Made by a program: the position numbers and the translations under genes
Shown here: in pieces, positions 26,995 to 36,992 of the stretch
Position numbering within the stretch: position 1 is the first letter of the stretch
Layout: each line of letters begins with the position of its first letter
The notes under the pieces: generated by a model
Databases searched by the model: none
Seen by the model: the letters and a program-made list of their open reading frames with translations, nothing else
Told to the model about the DNA's origin: nothing
Source: Luteibacter sp. UNCMF331Sha3.1
GTDB taxonomy: Bacteria; Pseudomonadota; Gammaproteobacteria; Xanthomonadales; Rhodanobacteraceae
NCBI RefSeq assembly: GCF_900109915.1
Contig: NZ_FOBU01000003.1
Coordinates: forward strand, 62,001 to 126,000
Reading direction: 5' to 3'
Length of the DNA stretch: 64,000 nt

Positions 26995-28416
26995 ATGGGT
27001 CTCTGGCATGCACGCGCACTCGTTGGTGGTGCGCTCGTCGTCGCAACCGCAGTCGCGCAGGCGCAGGCGCTCCCGGACTTCACCGGCATCGTCGAGAAGA
27101 ACGCGCCGGCCGTCGTCCACGTCGAAGCGAAGACGACGGGCGCCGCGAAGAAAGCGCGCGGCGGCCCCGGTGGCCAGCAGGACGACCAGGAAGAACTGCT
27201 GCGACGCTTCTTCGGCATGCCCGGTGCACCCATGCAGCCGCGCGAGTCGACCTCGCTCGGCTCGGGCTTCATCATCTCCCCCGACGGCTACGTCCTCACC
27301 AACGACCACGTCGTCGACGACGCCGACGAGGTGAAGATCCGTCTGCAGGACCGCCGTACGTTCACGGCGAAGGTCGTCGGCAAGGATCCCCAGTACGACA
27401 TCGCGCTGCTGAAGATCGACGGTTCCGCGCTTCCCGCGGTGACCATCGGCGACTCGCGGACGGTCAAGCGCGGCCAGTGGGCGCTGGCCATCGGTTCGCC
27501 CTTCGGCCTCGACGCCACGGTGACGCATGGCATCGTCAGCGCGGTAGGGCGCAACCTCGGCAGCGGCGACCAGCCCTATACCTCCTTCATCCAGACGGAC
27601 GTGCCGATCAACCGCGGCAACTCCGGCGGTCCGCTCTTCAACCTGCAGGGCCAGGTCATCGGCGTGAACTCGCAGATCTACTCGACCTCCGGTGGCTATC
27701 AGGGCCTGTCGTTCTCGATCCCGATCGACGTCGCCATGAACGTGGTGCAGCAGATCAAGGAAAAGGGCTTCGTGTCGCGCGGCATGCTGGGCGTCACCGT
27801 GCAGCCCGTCGACCAGTTCGTGAAGAATCTCGACCTGCCCGACGCGAACGGCGCGCTGGTCGCCCAGGTCACGCCCGGCAGCGGCGCCGACAAGGCGGGC
27901 CTGAAGCAGGGCGACGTGATCCTGGCATTCAACGGCACACCCATCACGCAGTCGGCGGATCTGCCTCCGCTGGTCGGCATCACCCGGCCGGGGTCGGTCG
28001 CGAAGGTCGACATCCTCCGCGACCATAAGAAGCAGACGGTCGACGTCAAGGTCGGCGAGTTGCCGCGCGACAAGAACGCACTCGCGACGGCGGCCGGCGC
28101 CGGCGACGACGCGGGCGGCGGTTCGGCGGCGGCGTTGGGCCTTGCCGTGCAGGACATCGACGCGCAGGCGCGCACCGAGCTCGGTCTGAAGGCCGGCGAG
28201 GGCGTCGTGGTCAGCCGGATCACCGGTGGCGGGGCGGCGAGCGCTGGCCTGCAGGCGGGCGACGTGATCCTCATGGTCAACCAGAAGCGCGTCGGCAGCG
28301 CCGGGGCATTCCGCGACGCGGTCAAGGGCATCAAACCGGGCGACACCGCGATGCTGCTGGTCCGGCGAGAGGACTCCACCCGATTCGTCGGCGTGACGGT
28401 GCCGGGCGACCGCTGA
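26995..28416 (+). CDS. mucD: Periplasmic Do-family serine protease (MucD/DegP/DegQ)
   Basis: This 473-residue secreted protease-chaperone has a signal peptide (cleavage near AQAQA-LPD), then a trypsin-like domain with the catalytic triad His105 (TNDHVV), Asp135 (YDIALLKID) and Ser210 (NRGNSGGPLF), and two PDZ domains (~285-370 and ~390-465, with the GADKAGLKQGDVIL and SAGLQAGDVIL loops). It degrades or refolds damaged envelope proteins and, as in Pseudomonas, is likely transcribed with rpoE-rseA as part of the sigma-E response. AAGGAG precedes the ATG. Confidence 0.95.
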   Translation: MGLWHARALVGGALVVATAVAQAQALPDFTGIVEKNAPAVVHVEAKTTGAAKKARGGPGGQQDDQEELLRRFFGMPGAPMQPRESTSLGSGFIISPDGYVLTNDHVVDDADEVKIRLQDRRTFTAKVVGKDPQYDIALLKIDGSALPAVTIGDSRTVKRGQWALAIGSPFGLDATVTHGIVSAVGRNLGSGDQPYTSFIQTDVPINRGNSGGPLFNLQGQVIGVNSQIYSTSGGYQGLSFSIPIDVAMNVVQQIKEKGFVSRGMLGVTVQPVDQFVKNLDLPDANGALVAQVTPGSGADKAGLKQGDVILAFNGTPITQSADLPPLVGITRPGSVAKVDILRDHKKQTVDVKVGELPRDKNALATAAGAGDDAGGGSAAALGLAVQDIDAQARTELGLKAGEGVVVSRITGGGAASAGLQAGDVILMVNQKRVGSAGAFRDAVKGIKPGDTAMLLVRREDSTRFVGVTVPGDR

Positions 28417-28418
28417 TG

Positions 28419-28456
28419 GGAAGGGTCCCCCGCCGCTCGGCGGCGGTGGGCCTTCC
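28419..28456 (+). terminator. Possible terminator hairpin after mucD
   Basis: GGAAGG...CCCCGCCGC pairs with GCGGCGG...CCTTCC right after the mucD stop. The stem is long, but there is no T-run, so strength is uncertain. The rest of the 128-base gap before lepA holds a GATAAT and another GC hairpin near 28480-28502. Confidence 0.4.
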
Positions 28457-28544
28457 ATGCGATAATGCTGGATTCGCGCCGGCCGATATGGCCGGCGCGC
28501 GTCGTTCGCGCCGCGAGCGATGGTGAACGTGACCACGGCGCTCC

Positions 28545-30335
28545 ATGGAACTCATCCGCAACTTCTCCATCATTGCCCACATCGACCACGGCAAGTCGAC
28601 CCTGGCCGACCGCATCATCCAGCTGTGCGGCGGCCTGACCGAGCGCGAAATGGAAGCGCAGGTCCTCGACAACAACCCGATCGAGCGCGAACGCGGCATC
28701 ACCATCAAGGCGCAGTCCGTCTCGCTGCCGTACACGGCGCGCGACGGCAAGACCTACCAGCTCAATTTCATCGACACCCCGGGCCACGTCGACTTCTCGT
28801 ATGAAGTCAGCCGCTCGTTGTCCGCCTGCGAAGGCGCGCTGCTGGTGGTGGACGCCGCGCAGGGCGTCGAGGCGCAATCGGTGGCCAACTGCTACACGGC
28901 GATCGAGCAGGGTCTCGAGGTCATCCCGGTGCTCAACAAGATCGACCTGCCCACGGCCGATATCGAGAAGGCCAAGGCCGAGATCGAGGCCGTGATCGGC
29001 GTGGACGCCAGCGACGCGATCGCGGTCAGCGCGAAGACGGGCCAGAACGTGGTCGAGGTGCTGGAAGCGATCATCCACCGCATCCCGCCGCCGAAGCCCG
29101 GCAACACCGACAAGCTGCAGGCGCTGATCATCGATTCGTGGTTCGACAACTATCTCGGCGTGGTGTCGCTCGTGCGCGTCATGCAGGGCGAGATCCGTCC
29201 CGGCGACAAGATCATGGTCATGTCGACGGGGCGCAACCACCTGGTCGACGACGTCGGCGTGTTCACGCCCAAGCGCAAGAAGCTCGAAAAGCTCTCGGCG
29301 GGTGAGGTCGGCTGGATCAATGCGTCCATCAAGGACGTCCACGGCGCGCCGGTCGGTGACACGCTGACCCACGCCGGCAAGCCGGCGTCCGAGCCGCTGC
29401 CCGGTTTCCAGACGATGCAGCCGCGCGTGTTCGCGGGCCTGTTCCCGGTGTCGGCCGACGATTATCCGGCGCTGCGCGAGGCGCTCGACAAGCTGCGCCT
29501 CAACGACGCCGCGATGTTCTTCGAACCGGAAAGCTCCGAAGCCATGGGCTTCGGCTTCCGCTGCGGCTTCCTCGGCATGCTGCACATGGAAATCGTGCAG
29601 GAGCGCCTGGAGCGCGAATACGATCTCGACCTGATCACCACGGCACCGACGGTGGTTTACGAGGTGGTGAAGACCGACGGGTCCATCATCCAGATGGACA
29701 ACCCGGCCAAGCTGCCGCCGCCGCAGCAGATCGCGGAGATCCGCGAGCCCGTCATCGTCGCGACGATCCTCACGCCGGCCGACTACGTCGGCAACGTGAT
29801 CAAGCTGTGCGAAGAGAAGCGCGGCGTGCAGCGTTCGATCCAGTACCTCGCCACCCAGGTGCAGGTCACCTACGAACTGCCGCTCGCCGAAGTGGTCCTC
29901 GACTTCTTCGATCGACTGAAGTCGGTGTCGCGTGGCTATGCGTCGATGGATTACCACCTCGACCGCTTCGACGCGGGCCCGTTCGTGCGCGTCGACGTGC
30001 TGATCAACGGCGATCGCGTCGACGCATTGAGCCTCATCGTGCACCGTTCGCATGCGGACCGCCGCGGGCGCGAGCTGGTCGAACGCATGAAGGACCTGAT
30101 CCCCCGCCAGCAGTTCGACGTGGCGATTCAGGCCGCGGTCGGCGCTGCGATCATCGCGCGCTCGACCGTCAAGGCGCTGCGCAAGAACGTGCTCGCCAAG
30201 TGCTATGGCGGCGACGTCTCGCGCAAGAAGAAGCTGCTCGAGAAACAGAAGGAAGGCAAGAAGCGCATGAAGCAGGTCGGCAGCGTGGAAATCCCGCAGG
30301 AGGCCTTCCTCGCCGTGCTGAAGGTCGACAAGTAA
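28545..30335 (+). CDS. lepA: Elongation factor 4 (LepA) GTPase
   Basis: This 596-residue translational GTPase acts on the ribosome in initiation and back-translocation. The G domain shows [14 protein letters not shown] (P-loop), RGITIKAQ (switch I), [13 protein letters not shown] (G3) and [11 protein letters not shown] (G4), followed by domains II, III, V and the LepA-specific C-terminal domain rich in Lys ([14 protein letters not shown]). Full length. It lies upstream of lepB, the usual order in gammaproteobacteria, 99 bases apart. Confidence 0.97.
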   Translation: MELIRNFSIIAHIDHGKSTLADRIIQLCGGLTEREMEAQVLDNNPIERERGITIKAQSVSLPYTARDGKTYQLNFIDTPGHVDFSYEVSRSLSACEGALLVVDAAQGVEAQSVANCYTAIEQGLEVIPVLNKIDLPTADIEKAKAEIEAVIGVDASDAIAVSAKTGQNVVEVLEAIIHRIPPPKPGNTDKLQALIIDSWFDNYLGVVSLVRVMQGEIRPGDKIMVMSTGRNHLVDDVGVFTPKRKKLEKLSAGEVGWINASIKDVHGAPVGDTLTHAGKPASEPLPGFQTMQPRVFAGLFPVSADDYPALREALDKLRLNDAAMFFEPESSEAMGFGFRCGFLGMLHMEIVQERLEREYDLDLITTAPTVVYEVVKTDGSIIQMDNPAKLPPPQQIAEIREPVIVATILTPADYVGNVIKLCEEKRGVQRSIQYLATQVQVTYELPLAEVVLDFFDRLKSVSRGYASMDYHLDRFDAGPFVRVDVLINGDRVDALSLIVHRSHADRRGRELVERMKDLIPRQQFDVAIQAAVGAAIIARSTVKALRKNVLAKCYGGDVSRKKKLLEKQKEGKKRMKQVGSVEIPQEAFLAVLKVDK

Positions 30336-30434
30336 GGGCGCCACGTCCTGGCGGCATGACGTTTCACCCATGGATTCCCGGCGCCGGATGCGCCGGAATG
30401 GGCCTCAGGGCCTCTCACTACTGATGGAGTTGGT

Positions 30435-31337
30435 ATGGCGGCATTCGATTTTTCGGCGATCCTTCTCGGCCTGACCGTCCTGTTCGGCGTGATCTGGCTG
30501 TTCGATCGCCTGTTCCTGGCCAGGGCCCGTCGCGCCCGGTCGGAAGCGGCCGGCGTGGAAGAAGCCGAGTCATGGCCCGTCGACTGGGCGCGTTCGCTCT
30601 TCCCGGTGATCCTGGTGGTGCTGATCCTGCGTTCGTTCGTCGCGGAGCCGTTCCGGATCCCCTCGGGCTCGATGATGCCGACCCTCGATGTCGGCGACTT
30701 CATCCTCGTGAACAAGTTCGCCTATGGCCTGCGCATGCCGGCCTTCAACAACAAGCTGCTCGCCAACGGCGAGCCGCGTCGCGGCGACGTCGTGGTGTTC
30801 CGCTTTCCCGGGTACCTCTGCAAGGACGATACCGGCACCCTCGGACGCAGCGGCGACATGACCTGCCAGGATCCGCGCGCGCCGGTGCCCAACGAGAACT
30901 GGATCAAGCGTGTGATCGGCCTGCCGGGCGACCGCATCGAAACCCGTGGCAGCGAGCTGTACATCAACGGCGAGCGCGTCCAGGCCGACGAGATCGGCCC
31001 GTTCAAGGGCAGCATGAGCCGTCCGGAAGACCGCCTGCTGATGACCTTCGGCTCCAGGCTCTACACGGAGCACCTGGGCAGCATCAACCACACGATCGCC
31101 CTGACGCCGGCCTACAACATGCCGCAGGACATCCCGAACGCCGTGGTCCCGTCGGAAGTCCCCAAGGGCTGCTACATCGTCATGGGCGACAACCGGATGA
31201 ACAGCACTGACAGCCGCTGGTGGGGCTGCATGCCGGAGCAGAACCTGGTCGGCAAGGCGTTCTTCGTCTGGCTCGCCTGGCGCGGCCCGGGCAACGGCTG
31301 GCTCGACTTCTCGAAGATGGGCAAGGTCATCCATTGA
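30435..31337 (+). CDS. lepB: Signal peptidase I
   Basis: This 300-residue inner-membrane protease removes signal peptides from exported proteins. Two N-terminal spans (residues ~6-28 and ~55-70) anchor it. The catalytic Ser79 lies in RIPSGSMMPTL and the general-base Lys158 in NWIKRVIGLPGD; the conserved GDNRMNSTDSRWWG box is near residues 250-265. It follows lepA and precedes DUF4845 and rnc, the conserved block order. Confidence 0.96.
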   Translation: MAAFDFSAILLGLTVLFGVIWLFDRLFLARARRARSEAAGVEEAESWPVDWARSLFPVILVVLILRSFVAEPFRIPSGSMMPTLDVGDFILVNKFAYGLRMPAFNNKLLANGEPRRGDVVVFRFPGYLCKDDTGTLGRSGDMTCQDPRAPVPNENWIKRVIGLPGDRIETRGSELYINGERVQADEIGPFKGSMSRPEDRLLMTFGSRLYTEHLGSINHTIALTPAYNMPQDIPNAVVPSEVPKGCYIVMGDNRMNSTDSRWWGCMPEQNLVGKAFFVWLAWRGPGNGWLDFSKMGKVIH

Positions 31338-31401
31338 CCGATTGGAGGCGCCGGTCACGCCCCCGGGCGTTGCGGATGCCTCCGGACAAGGTAATCTCCG
31401 C

Positions 31402-31426
31402 TGCGGGGCGCACAGGGCGCCCCGCA
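31402..31426 (+). other. GC hairpin before the DUF4845 gene
   Basis: TGCGGGGCGC and its exact complement surround ACAGG in the 139-base gap after lepB. There is no T-run. It may moderate read-through from lepA-lepB into the rnc block. Confidence 0.35.
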
Positions 31427-31476
31427 CGCATTCAACGTCTTGAACAGGGGAGCCGCCACGGCGGCGGGACACGATC

Positions 31477-31851
31477 ATGAAATCCAGGCAATCGGGCATT
31501 ACCCTCATCGGCTTCATCATCGTGCTGCTGGTGCTCGGCTTCTTCGCCTTCATGGGCATGAAGCTCGTGCCGTCCTACATCGAATACTTCGGCGTGAAGA
31601 AGGCCATGTCGCAGATCGCGACCGCCGGCGGCGCGCAGGACCTCGACAGCATCCGTCGCGACCTCATCTTCAAGATGGGCTTCCAGTACGTGGACGACGC
31701 CACGATCCAGCCGAAGGACATCACGATCGACCGCAAGAACAACGGCGGCATGCTCAACGTGGTCTACGACAAGCGGATCCACTTCCTCTACAACATCGAC
31801 TTCCTCCTGCACTTCGAAAATGCCGTGCAGTTGAGGAATGCGCCCGTGTAA
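31477..31851 (+). CDS. DUF4845 membrane protein
   Basis: This 124-residue protein has one N-terminal hydrophobic segment (GITLIGFIIVLLVLGFFAFMGMKLVP), which looks like a type IV pilin-like leader region, followed by a soluble domain of family DUF4845. The gene regularly lies between lepB and rnc in xanthomonads and pseudomonads. The function is unknown; the position suggests an envelope role linked to secretion (inference). It is nine bases from the rnc GTG start. Confidence 0.85.
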   Translation: MKSRQSGITLIGFIIVLLVLGFFAFMGMKLVPSYIEYFGVKKAMSQIATAGGAQDLDSIRRDLIFKMGFQYVDDATIQPKDITIDRKNNGGMLNVVYDKRIHFLYNIDFLLHFENAVQLRNAPV

Positions 31852-31860
31852 CGAGTTACC

Positions 31861-32514
31861 GTGCAGTTTCCCCACTCATTCCGTAACCCGGACCTTGCCC
31901 ACCTCGCGCTGACCCACCGCAGCGCCGGCAAGCCGAACAACGAACGCCTCGAATTCCTTGGCGACGCCCTGCTGGGCGTCCTCGTCGCGGAGTTGCTGTT
32001 CGAGGCGCATCCGAACGCCAGCGAAGGCGAGCTGTCCCGCCTGCGGGCGCAACTGGTCAACGGGCAGGCGCTGGCGGTCATCGCGCGCGAGCTCGAGCTG
32101 GGCGACAAGCTGAGGCTGGGTCCGGGCGAGCTGAAGAGCGGCGGGTTCCGCCGCGAGTCGATCCTCGCGGACGCCTTCGAAGCCTTGATCGCCGCGGTCT
32201 ACCTCGACGACGGCTACGACGCCTGCCGCCAGGTCGTGCGCAGGCTGTTCACGCCCCGCGTGGCAGAAATCAAACGCTCCAGCAAGGACGCCAAGACGCG
32301 CCTGCAGGAGTGGTTGCAGGGCAGGGGGCTGGCCCTGCCCGTATACGAACTCATCGACAGCTACGGCGAAGACCATGCCAAAATCTTCGACGTGAGCTGC
32401 GCCATCGAGGAGCCGGAACCCATACGCGTCGATGGACGCGGTGGAAGCCGCCGCTCGGCCGAGCAGGACGCCGCGGAAGCGGTACTTCGCCGCCTGCTGG
32501 AAGACAAGAAATGA
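31861..32514 (+). CDS. rnc: Ribonuclease III
   Basis: This 217-residue double-stranded RNA endonuclease processes rRNA precursors and regulates mRNAs. It has the catalytic signature [18 protein letters not shown] near residues 20-37, the second acidic site [16 protein letters not shown], and a C-terminal dsRNA-binding domain from ~150. The start is GTG at 31861. Its end overlaps era by four bases (ATGA), the standard rnc-era coupling. Confidence 0.95.
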   Translation: MQFPHSFRNPDLAHLALTHRSAGKPNNERLEFLGDALLGVLVAELLFEAHPNASEGELSRLRAQLVNGQALAVIARELELGDKLRLGPGELKSGGFRRESILADAFEALIAAVYLDDGYDACRQVVRRLFTPRVAEIKRSSKDAKTRLQEWLQGRGLALPVYELIDSYGEDHAKIFDVSCAIEEPEPIRVDGRGGSRRSAEQDAAEAVLRRLLEDKK

Positions 32515-33443
32515 ATGACATCGATACCCCAGAAAACGACACCCTCGTCGACGACGACTTCCGCTGCGGCTACGTGGCCCTGACCGGCCGTCCCAACGTC
32601 GGAAAGTCCACGCTGCTCAACGCCCTCATCGGTGTGCGGCTCAGCATCGTCAGCCATCGTCCGCAGACGACGCGCCACCGCATCCTGGGCATTTCCAGCA
32701 AGCCGGAAGGCCAGATCCTCTACGTCGACACGCCCGGCCTGCATCGCGGCGGCAAGCGCGCGATGAACCGCAGCCTCAACCGCGCCGCCCGCGCGGCGAT
32801 CACCGAGGTGGACCTCGCGGTCCAGGTGATCGAGGCCGGCCGCTGGACCGAGGAAGACATGGCCATGTACACGGCCCTGGCCGAGCAGAAGGACATGCCG
32901 AAGCTGCTGGCGATCAACAAGGTCGACCTGCAGAAGGACAAGGCCGCCATGCTGCCGTTCGTCGCCGATCTGATGCAGAAGCATCCGTTCGACGACGTGT
33001 ACTACGTCAGCGCGCTGAAGTCGAAGGGCCTCGCCGGCCTCGAGAAGGGCATCCTCAAGCGTCTGCCGGAACAGCCGGCCATCTACGGCGACGACGAGAT
33101 CACCGATCGTAGCGAGCGTTTCCTCGCGGCCGAAATGGTGCGCGAACAGCTGATGCTGCGCCTCGACCAGGAGCTCCCGTACGCCACCACCGTCGAGATC
33201 GAGCGCTTCGAGGATCGCCCCGACGGCATCGCCGAAGTGCACGCGGTGATCTGGGTCGAGCGCGACGGGCAGAAGGCGATCGTCATCGGCAACGGCGGCG
33301 TGCAGCTCAAGGCGATCGGAACGTCGGCGCGCAAGCAGATGGAAAACCTCTTCGAACGCAAGGTCTTCCTCAAGCTTTGGGTCAAGGTGCGCGAGGGCTG
33401 GGCCGACGACGAGAACCTGCTCAAGCGCTTCGGCTACGAATAA
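32511..33443 (+). CDS. era: GTPase Era
   Basis: This 310-residue GTPase for 16S rRNA maturation and 30S assembly has G1 [12 protein letters not shown]2/switch around [10 protein letters not shown]3 [11 protein letters not shown]4 INKVDL, and a C-terminal KH domain ([19 protein letters not shown]...LGTSARK-type) binding the 3' end of 16S rRNA. The ATG at 32511 overlaps the rnc stop; a frame open further upstream lies inside rnc. recO follows 21 bases later. Confidence 0.96.
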   Translation: MNDIDTPENDTLVDDDFRCGYVALTGRPNVGKSTLLNALIGVRLSIVSHRPQTTRHRILGISSKPEGQILYVDTPGLHRGGKRAMNRSLNRAARAAITEVDLAVQVIEAGRWTEEDMAMYTALAEQKDMPKLLAINKVDLQKDKAAMLPFVADLMQKHPFDDVYYVSALKSKGLAGLEKGILKRLPEQPAIYGDDEITDRSERFLAAEMVREQLMLRLDQELPYATTVEIERFEDRPDGIAEVHAVIWVERDGQKAIVIGNGGVQLKAIGTSARKQMENLFERKVFLKLWVKVREGWADDENLLKRFGYE

Positions 33444-33464
33444 GCGCACCCGGCGCCGGTCACC

Positions 33465-34157
33465 ATGCGCGTCGAACAGCAGCCCGGCTTCGTCCTGCAT
33501 GCGCGGCCCTATCGGGAAACCTCGCTGCTCGTGGAATGCCTCACGCGCGACCATGGCCGGATCGGCGTGGTCGCCCGTGGCGTGCGCAACGAACGCGCAC
33601 GCCTGCAGCGGGCGCAGCTCGAACCGTTCCAGCGTCTCGAGCTCGACCTTCTGCTGAAGGGCGAGCTGGCGACGCTGCGTGGCGCCGAGCCGTCCGGCGC
33701 CGTAATGCGGCTGACCGGCGACGCCGGCCTCGCCGGTCTCTACCTCAACGAACTGGTCGTGCGCCTGACGGGCCGACAGGACCCGAATCCCGACCTGTTC
33801 GCGCATTACGAGCGCACGTTGCGGCGCATGGCGGGAGGCGAGCCGCTCGCGTGGACGTTGCGGCGTTTCGAACGCGACATGCTGGACGCGCTCGGTTACG
33901 CGTTGCAGCTCGACATCGACGCGAACTCCGGGGAACCGCTCGACCCCTCGATACGGTATGTCTACGATCCCGAATCGGGTGCCTCGCCGGGCCGTCCGGG
34001 CGATCCCCACGGCCTGCGCGGTGCCGATCTGCTCGCGCTCGCGGAGGACCGGTCGCCCGACGTCGCCGGCCTCTCCTCGTTGCGCCGGATGATGCGGCAG
34101 GTCATCGCGTTCCATCTGGGTGGCGGCGAACTGCGCGCCTGGCGCGTCCTGCGCTGA
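33465..34157 (+). CDS. recO: DNA repair protein RecO
   Basis: This 230-residue RecO has an N-terminal OB fold (GFVLHARPYRETSLLVECLTRDHGRIGVVARG) followed by the helical C-terminal domain. With RecF and RecR it loads RecA onto SSB-covered single strands in gap repair, and it anneals DNA. No zinc-finger Cys cluster is visible, as in many gammaproteobacteria. It is the end of the lepA-recO block; pdxJ, which often follows in enterics, is absent, and an opposite-strand gene converges four bases away. Confidence 0.92.
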   Translation: MRVEQQPGFVLHARPYRETSLLVECLTRDHGRIGVVARGVRNERARLQRAQLEPFQRLELDLLLKGELATLRGAEPSGAVMRLTGDAGLAGLYLNELVVRLTGRQDPNPDLFAHYERTLRRMAGGEPLAWTLRRFERDMLDALGYALQLDIDANSGEPLDPSIRYVYDPESGASPGRPGDPHGLRGADLLALAEDRSPDVAGLSSLRRMMRQVIAFHLGGGELRAWRVLR

Positions 34158-34161
34158 GCCC

Positions 34162-34920
34162 TCAGACGCCTGCGTCCAGCGCCGCGAGCGTGCTCAGCAG
34201 TTCGCCACGAAAACGGGCCAGCGCTTCCGGCGCGACCGTACGCACGCTCTCGACATGGGTCTGCAAGGCCCTCGCCTGCATGCCGAGGCGGGCGGCGCCG
34301 CAGAATCCGCAACCGGAACGGAGCCGATGCATCCTCTCGATGGTCTCGTCGGGGTCACTCGCCAGCGTATCCAGGTCGGCCAGCAGTTCGGCGAGTTCGG
34401 CACGAAGGAGACTGCGCAGCGCGCGCATGGTCGCGGTGTCGCCGGTGGCGGCGAGGGCCGCGTCGTCGTCCAGCACGTGGAGGCGCGGATCGACGCCGAG
34501 CATCGCCGCCAGCGTGTCGACCAGAGCCGCGATCCGGCAGGGTTTCTCCACGATGCCGGCGAAACCGGCGTCGATCAGCGACGCGCGAAGCCCCGTCGGC
34601 ATCTCGGCGCTCGTCGCCAGCGCGGTCGCCGCCCGCGATGCGGCGGTATCGTCGTCGCGTAACGTCGTCAGCACGTCCACCGCGCCGCCGCGCGGCATGC
34701 GGCAATCGAGCAGTAACGCATCGAAGCGGATGGCCCGGGCGGACGCGAGCGCCTCGGCGCCGTCCTGCGCGACCGTGACGAGATAACCCTGGGTACCCAA
34801 TGCGCCGGCGAGGAACTGCCGGGTCGACGCATCGTCGTCGGCCACGAGGATATGCGGGCGCGCGATGGCGCCGGACGGCGCTGTAACGTCGTGTGACATG
34901 TAACGTTCCGTGTCGTTCAT
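34162..34920 (-). CDS. Response regulator with receiver and Hpt domains
   Basis: This is a 252-residue two-domain signalling protein. The receiver (residues ~23-140) has acidic residues Asp28-30, phospho-acceptor Asp72 in LLLDCRMP and Lys126 in EKP. The C-terminal part (~160-250) is an Hpt-type helical bundle with His198 in MHRLRSGCGFCGA, matching the HxLKGxxxxxG phospho-His motif. There is no DNA-binding output and no histidine kinase gene nearby, so it probably relays phosphate within a phosphorelay with an orphan kinase. The ATG at 34920 or the one at 34899 (MSHDV) could be the start. Confidence 0.85.
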   Translation of the reverse strand: MNDTERYMSHDVTAPSGAIARPHILVADDDASTRQFLAGALGTQGYLVTVAQDGAEALASARAIRFDALLLDCRMPRGGAVDVLTTLRDDDTAASRAATALATSAEMPTGLRASLIDAGFAGIVEKPCRIAALVDTLAAMLGVDPRLHVLDDDAALAATGDTATMRALRSLLRAELAELLADLDTLASDPDETIERMHRLRSGCGFCGAARLGMQARALQTHVESVRTVAPEALARFRGELLSTLAALDAGV

Positions 34921-34944
34921 CTGAGTTTGGCAGAATGGCGGAGC

Positions 34945-36972
34945 ATGGTTCAGGTATCAACCCGCACGTTCACCCTCCTGTTCGCCGCCTGGGCCGCTCT
35001 GGTCTGGGCCGGCGTCGCGTCGGCCGGATTGTCCGTGGACGCCGACACGATGCAGCTGCCCGGGCTCGAACTGCGCGGCATGCAGGCCGGCATCGATCCG
35101 GCGCCGGGCGGCAAGGGCGTCGCCGTGAAGCTCTCCGCCGACCGCGCCGACATCCCCGCGCTGGGATGGCGCAAGGTGGGGCTGGCACTCGCGGGCGATC
35201 TCGATCGCGACGAACTCGGTCGTTACGTGTTCGCGGGCACCGTTCGCCTGCGCGGCGCACCCGGCGGCGCGATGGGCAACGCGAACGTGCGCATGGTCGC
35301 CGACGACGCCGCGAATACGCTCGAGGTCTCGATCACCCAGGACAAGTCGCTCGCGCAGGTGGCGCTGCCGATCGACCAGCCCACGCACGCGCAGATCACG
35401 CTCAAGGGACTGCCCGCCGGGTGGCTGCAGGGTCTGCTCTCGACGGTCTGGTCCGGCAGGACGACCACGGGGCGCATCGATGCCGACCTGGCGCTCGACG
35501 TGCTCGATGGCGGCGTGCAGGCCGCAGGACAGTTCTCCCTTGACGGGGTCGGCTTCGACGCGCCCGGTGGGCGCATGGCCGGACACGCGGTGTCGGGCTC
35601 GGGCCGGCTGGGCCTCGACAGCCGGACCGACGGAACGTCCATCGATCTCGACGCCTCGTTGCGTGGCGGCGACATGGTGCTGGGTCCGCTCGCGGTCGAT
35701 CTGCCCTCGCACGCGGTGCAGCTGACGCTGGCCGCGCGCGCGCAGAAAGGGGACGTCGCGATCCGTCGCCTCCGCGTCACGGACCCCGACGCCCTGCAGC
35801 TGGAAGGCGAGCTGGCGTTCGCGGCGAACGGCGACCTGTCGAGCCTCAGGCTGGATCGCTTCAACGTGCGCCTGCCGGCGGCGTACGGTCGCTATGGCAA
35901 GGGACTGGGTCGACTCGCCGGCGTCGACACGCTCGCCGCCAGCGGCGAGGTGACGGGACAGCTCACCATGGACCGGGGCTCCCTGACGGCATTCAACGTC
36001 CAGACCAACGGGCTCGATCTCGCGTTCTCCGATGGTCGTCTGGGTATCGACGGCCTGCGCGGCTCGCTCGACTGGAGCGCGACCGGCGACCGGCCGGCGA
36101 CGCGTCTCGGCTGGCGCGCGCTGCGCGTCTACACCATTCCCAACGGCGCCGCGGAAGGCACGTGGCGCAGCAGCGGCGGCGCGCTCCGGCTCGAAAAAGC
36201 GCTCGCCATCCCCGTGCTGGACGGTCAGCTACGCGTGCTCGGCCTGTCGCTGCGGCCCGCGGCGGGTACCGGCGAGCGCCTGCAGACGTCCCTCGCGCTG
36301 ACGCAGATCGACATGGCCGCCTTCTGTCGCGCGATGGGCTGGCCCGCTTTCCAGGGCAAGCTAGGCGGCGCCGTGCCCTCGCTGCGCTACGTGGACGACC
36401 GCGTGGAGCTAGGTGGTGGGTTGTCCATCAACGCGTTCGACGGCTTCGTGGACGTGACGGGCATGACGCTCTCGCACCCGTTCGGTGATGCGCCGGTCCT
36501 CACGGGCGACATCGCCCTGCGCCAGCTCGATCTCGCCTTGCTGACCTCGGTGTTCGATTTCGGCAGCATCACCGGGCGACTCCACGGCGGCATCGACGAC
36601 CTGAAGCTGGTGGGCTGGAAGCCCGCCGCGTTCCGCGCGAACCTCGTCGCCGACGAGGGAGGACGGATCAGCCAGAAGGCGGTGAACAACCTGACCTCGG
36701 TCGGTGGCGGGGGTATCGCCGGCGGCCTGCAGGGGGCCGTCATGAAGCTCTTCAAGACGTTCGGCTACAAGCGCATCGGCCTCTCGTGCACGCTCAAGGG
36801 CGACGTCTGCAGCATGGGCGGACTGGGGCCGGCGAAGGATGGCTACACTATCGTCGAAGGTAGCGGCCTGCCGCGTCTGACCGTGGTCGGTCACCAGCGC
36901 GAAGTCGACTGGCCGACGCTGGTGCGACGCCTCGAAGCCGCGACGCAGGGCGACGGGCCCGTCGTCCGCTGA
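34945..36972 (+). CDS. YdbH-like AsmA-type envelope protein
   Basis: This protein of about 675 residues has a signal/anchor sequence (TFTLLFAAWAALVWAGVASAG) and a long beta-rich periplasmic body resembling YdbH (dicarboxylate transport domain, AsmA/TamB-like), one of the proteins thought to bridge inner and outer membranes for phospholipid transport. The C-terminal region includes FGSITGRLHGGIDDLKLVGWKP and a VGHQREVDWPTLVRRL end, typical of YdbH. The next gene encodes a DUF1318/YdbL-like lipoprotein, reproducing the E. coli ydbH-ynbE-ydbL neighbourhood. The start is uncertain: ATG 34945 or TTG 34927. Confidence 0.8.
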   Translation: MVQVSTRTFTLLFAAWAALVWAGVASAGLSVDADTMQLPGLELRGMQAGIDPAPGGKGVAVKLSADRADIPALGWRKVGLALAGDLDRDELGRYVFAGTVRLRGAPGGAMGNANVRMVADDAANTLEVSITQDKSLAQVALPIDQPTHAQITLKGLPAGWLQGLLSTVWSGRTTTGRIDADLALDVLDGGVQAAGQFSLDGVGFDAPGGRMAGHAVSGSGRLGLDSRTDGTSIDLDASLRGGDMVLGPLAVDLPSHAVQLTLAARAQKGDVAIRRLRVTDPDALQLEGELAFAANGDLSSLRLDRFNVRLPAAYGRYGKGLGRLAGVDTLAASGEVTGQLTMDRGSLTAFNVQTNGLDLAFSDGRLGIDGLRGSLDWSATGDRPATRLGWRALRVYTIPNGAAEGTWRSSGGALRLEKALAIPVLDGQLRVLGLSLRPAAGTGERLQTSLALTQIDMAAFCRAMGWPAFQGKLGGAVPSLRYVDDRVELGGGLSINAFDGFVDVTGMTLSHPFGDAPVLTGDIALRQLDLALLTSVFDFGSITGRLHGGIDDLKLVGWKPAAFRANLVADEGGRISQKAVNNLTSVGGGGIAGGLQGAVMKLFKTFGYKRIGLSCTLKGDVCSMGGLGPAKDGYTIVEGSGLPRLTVVGHQREVDWPTLVRRLEAATQGDGPVVR

Positions 36973-36992
36973 CACTCGAAACGGAGCAAGGA

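Noticed and set aside
27699-30371. An 890-codon minus-strand frame opposite mucD and lepA
   Set aside because: It spans two well-conserved genes and the gap between them on the other strand, and its composition is typical of antisense shadows.
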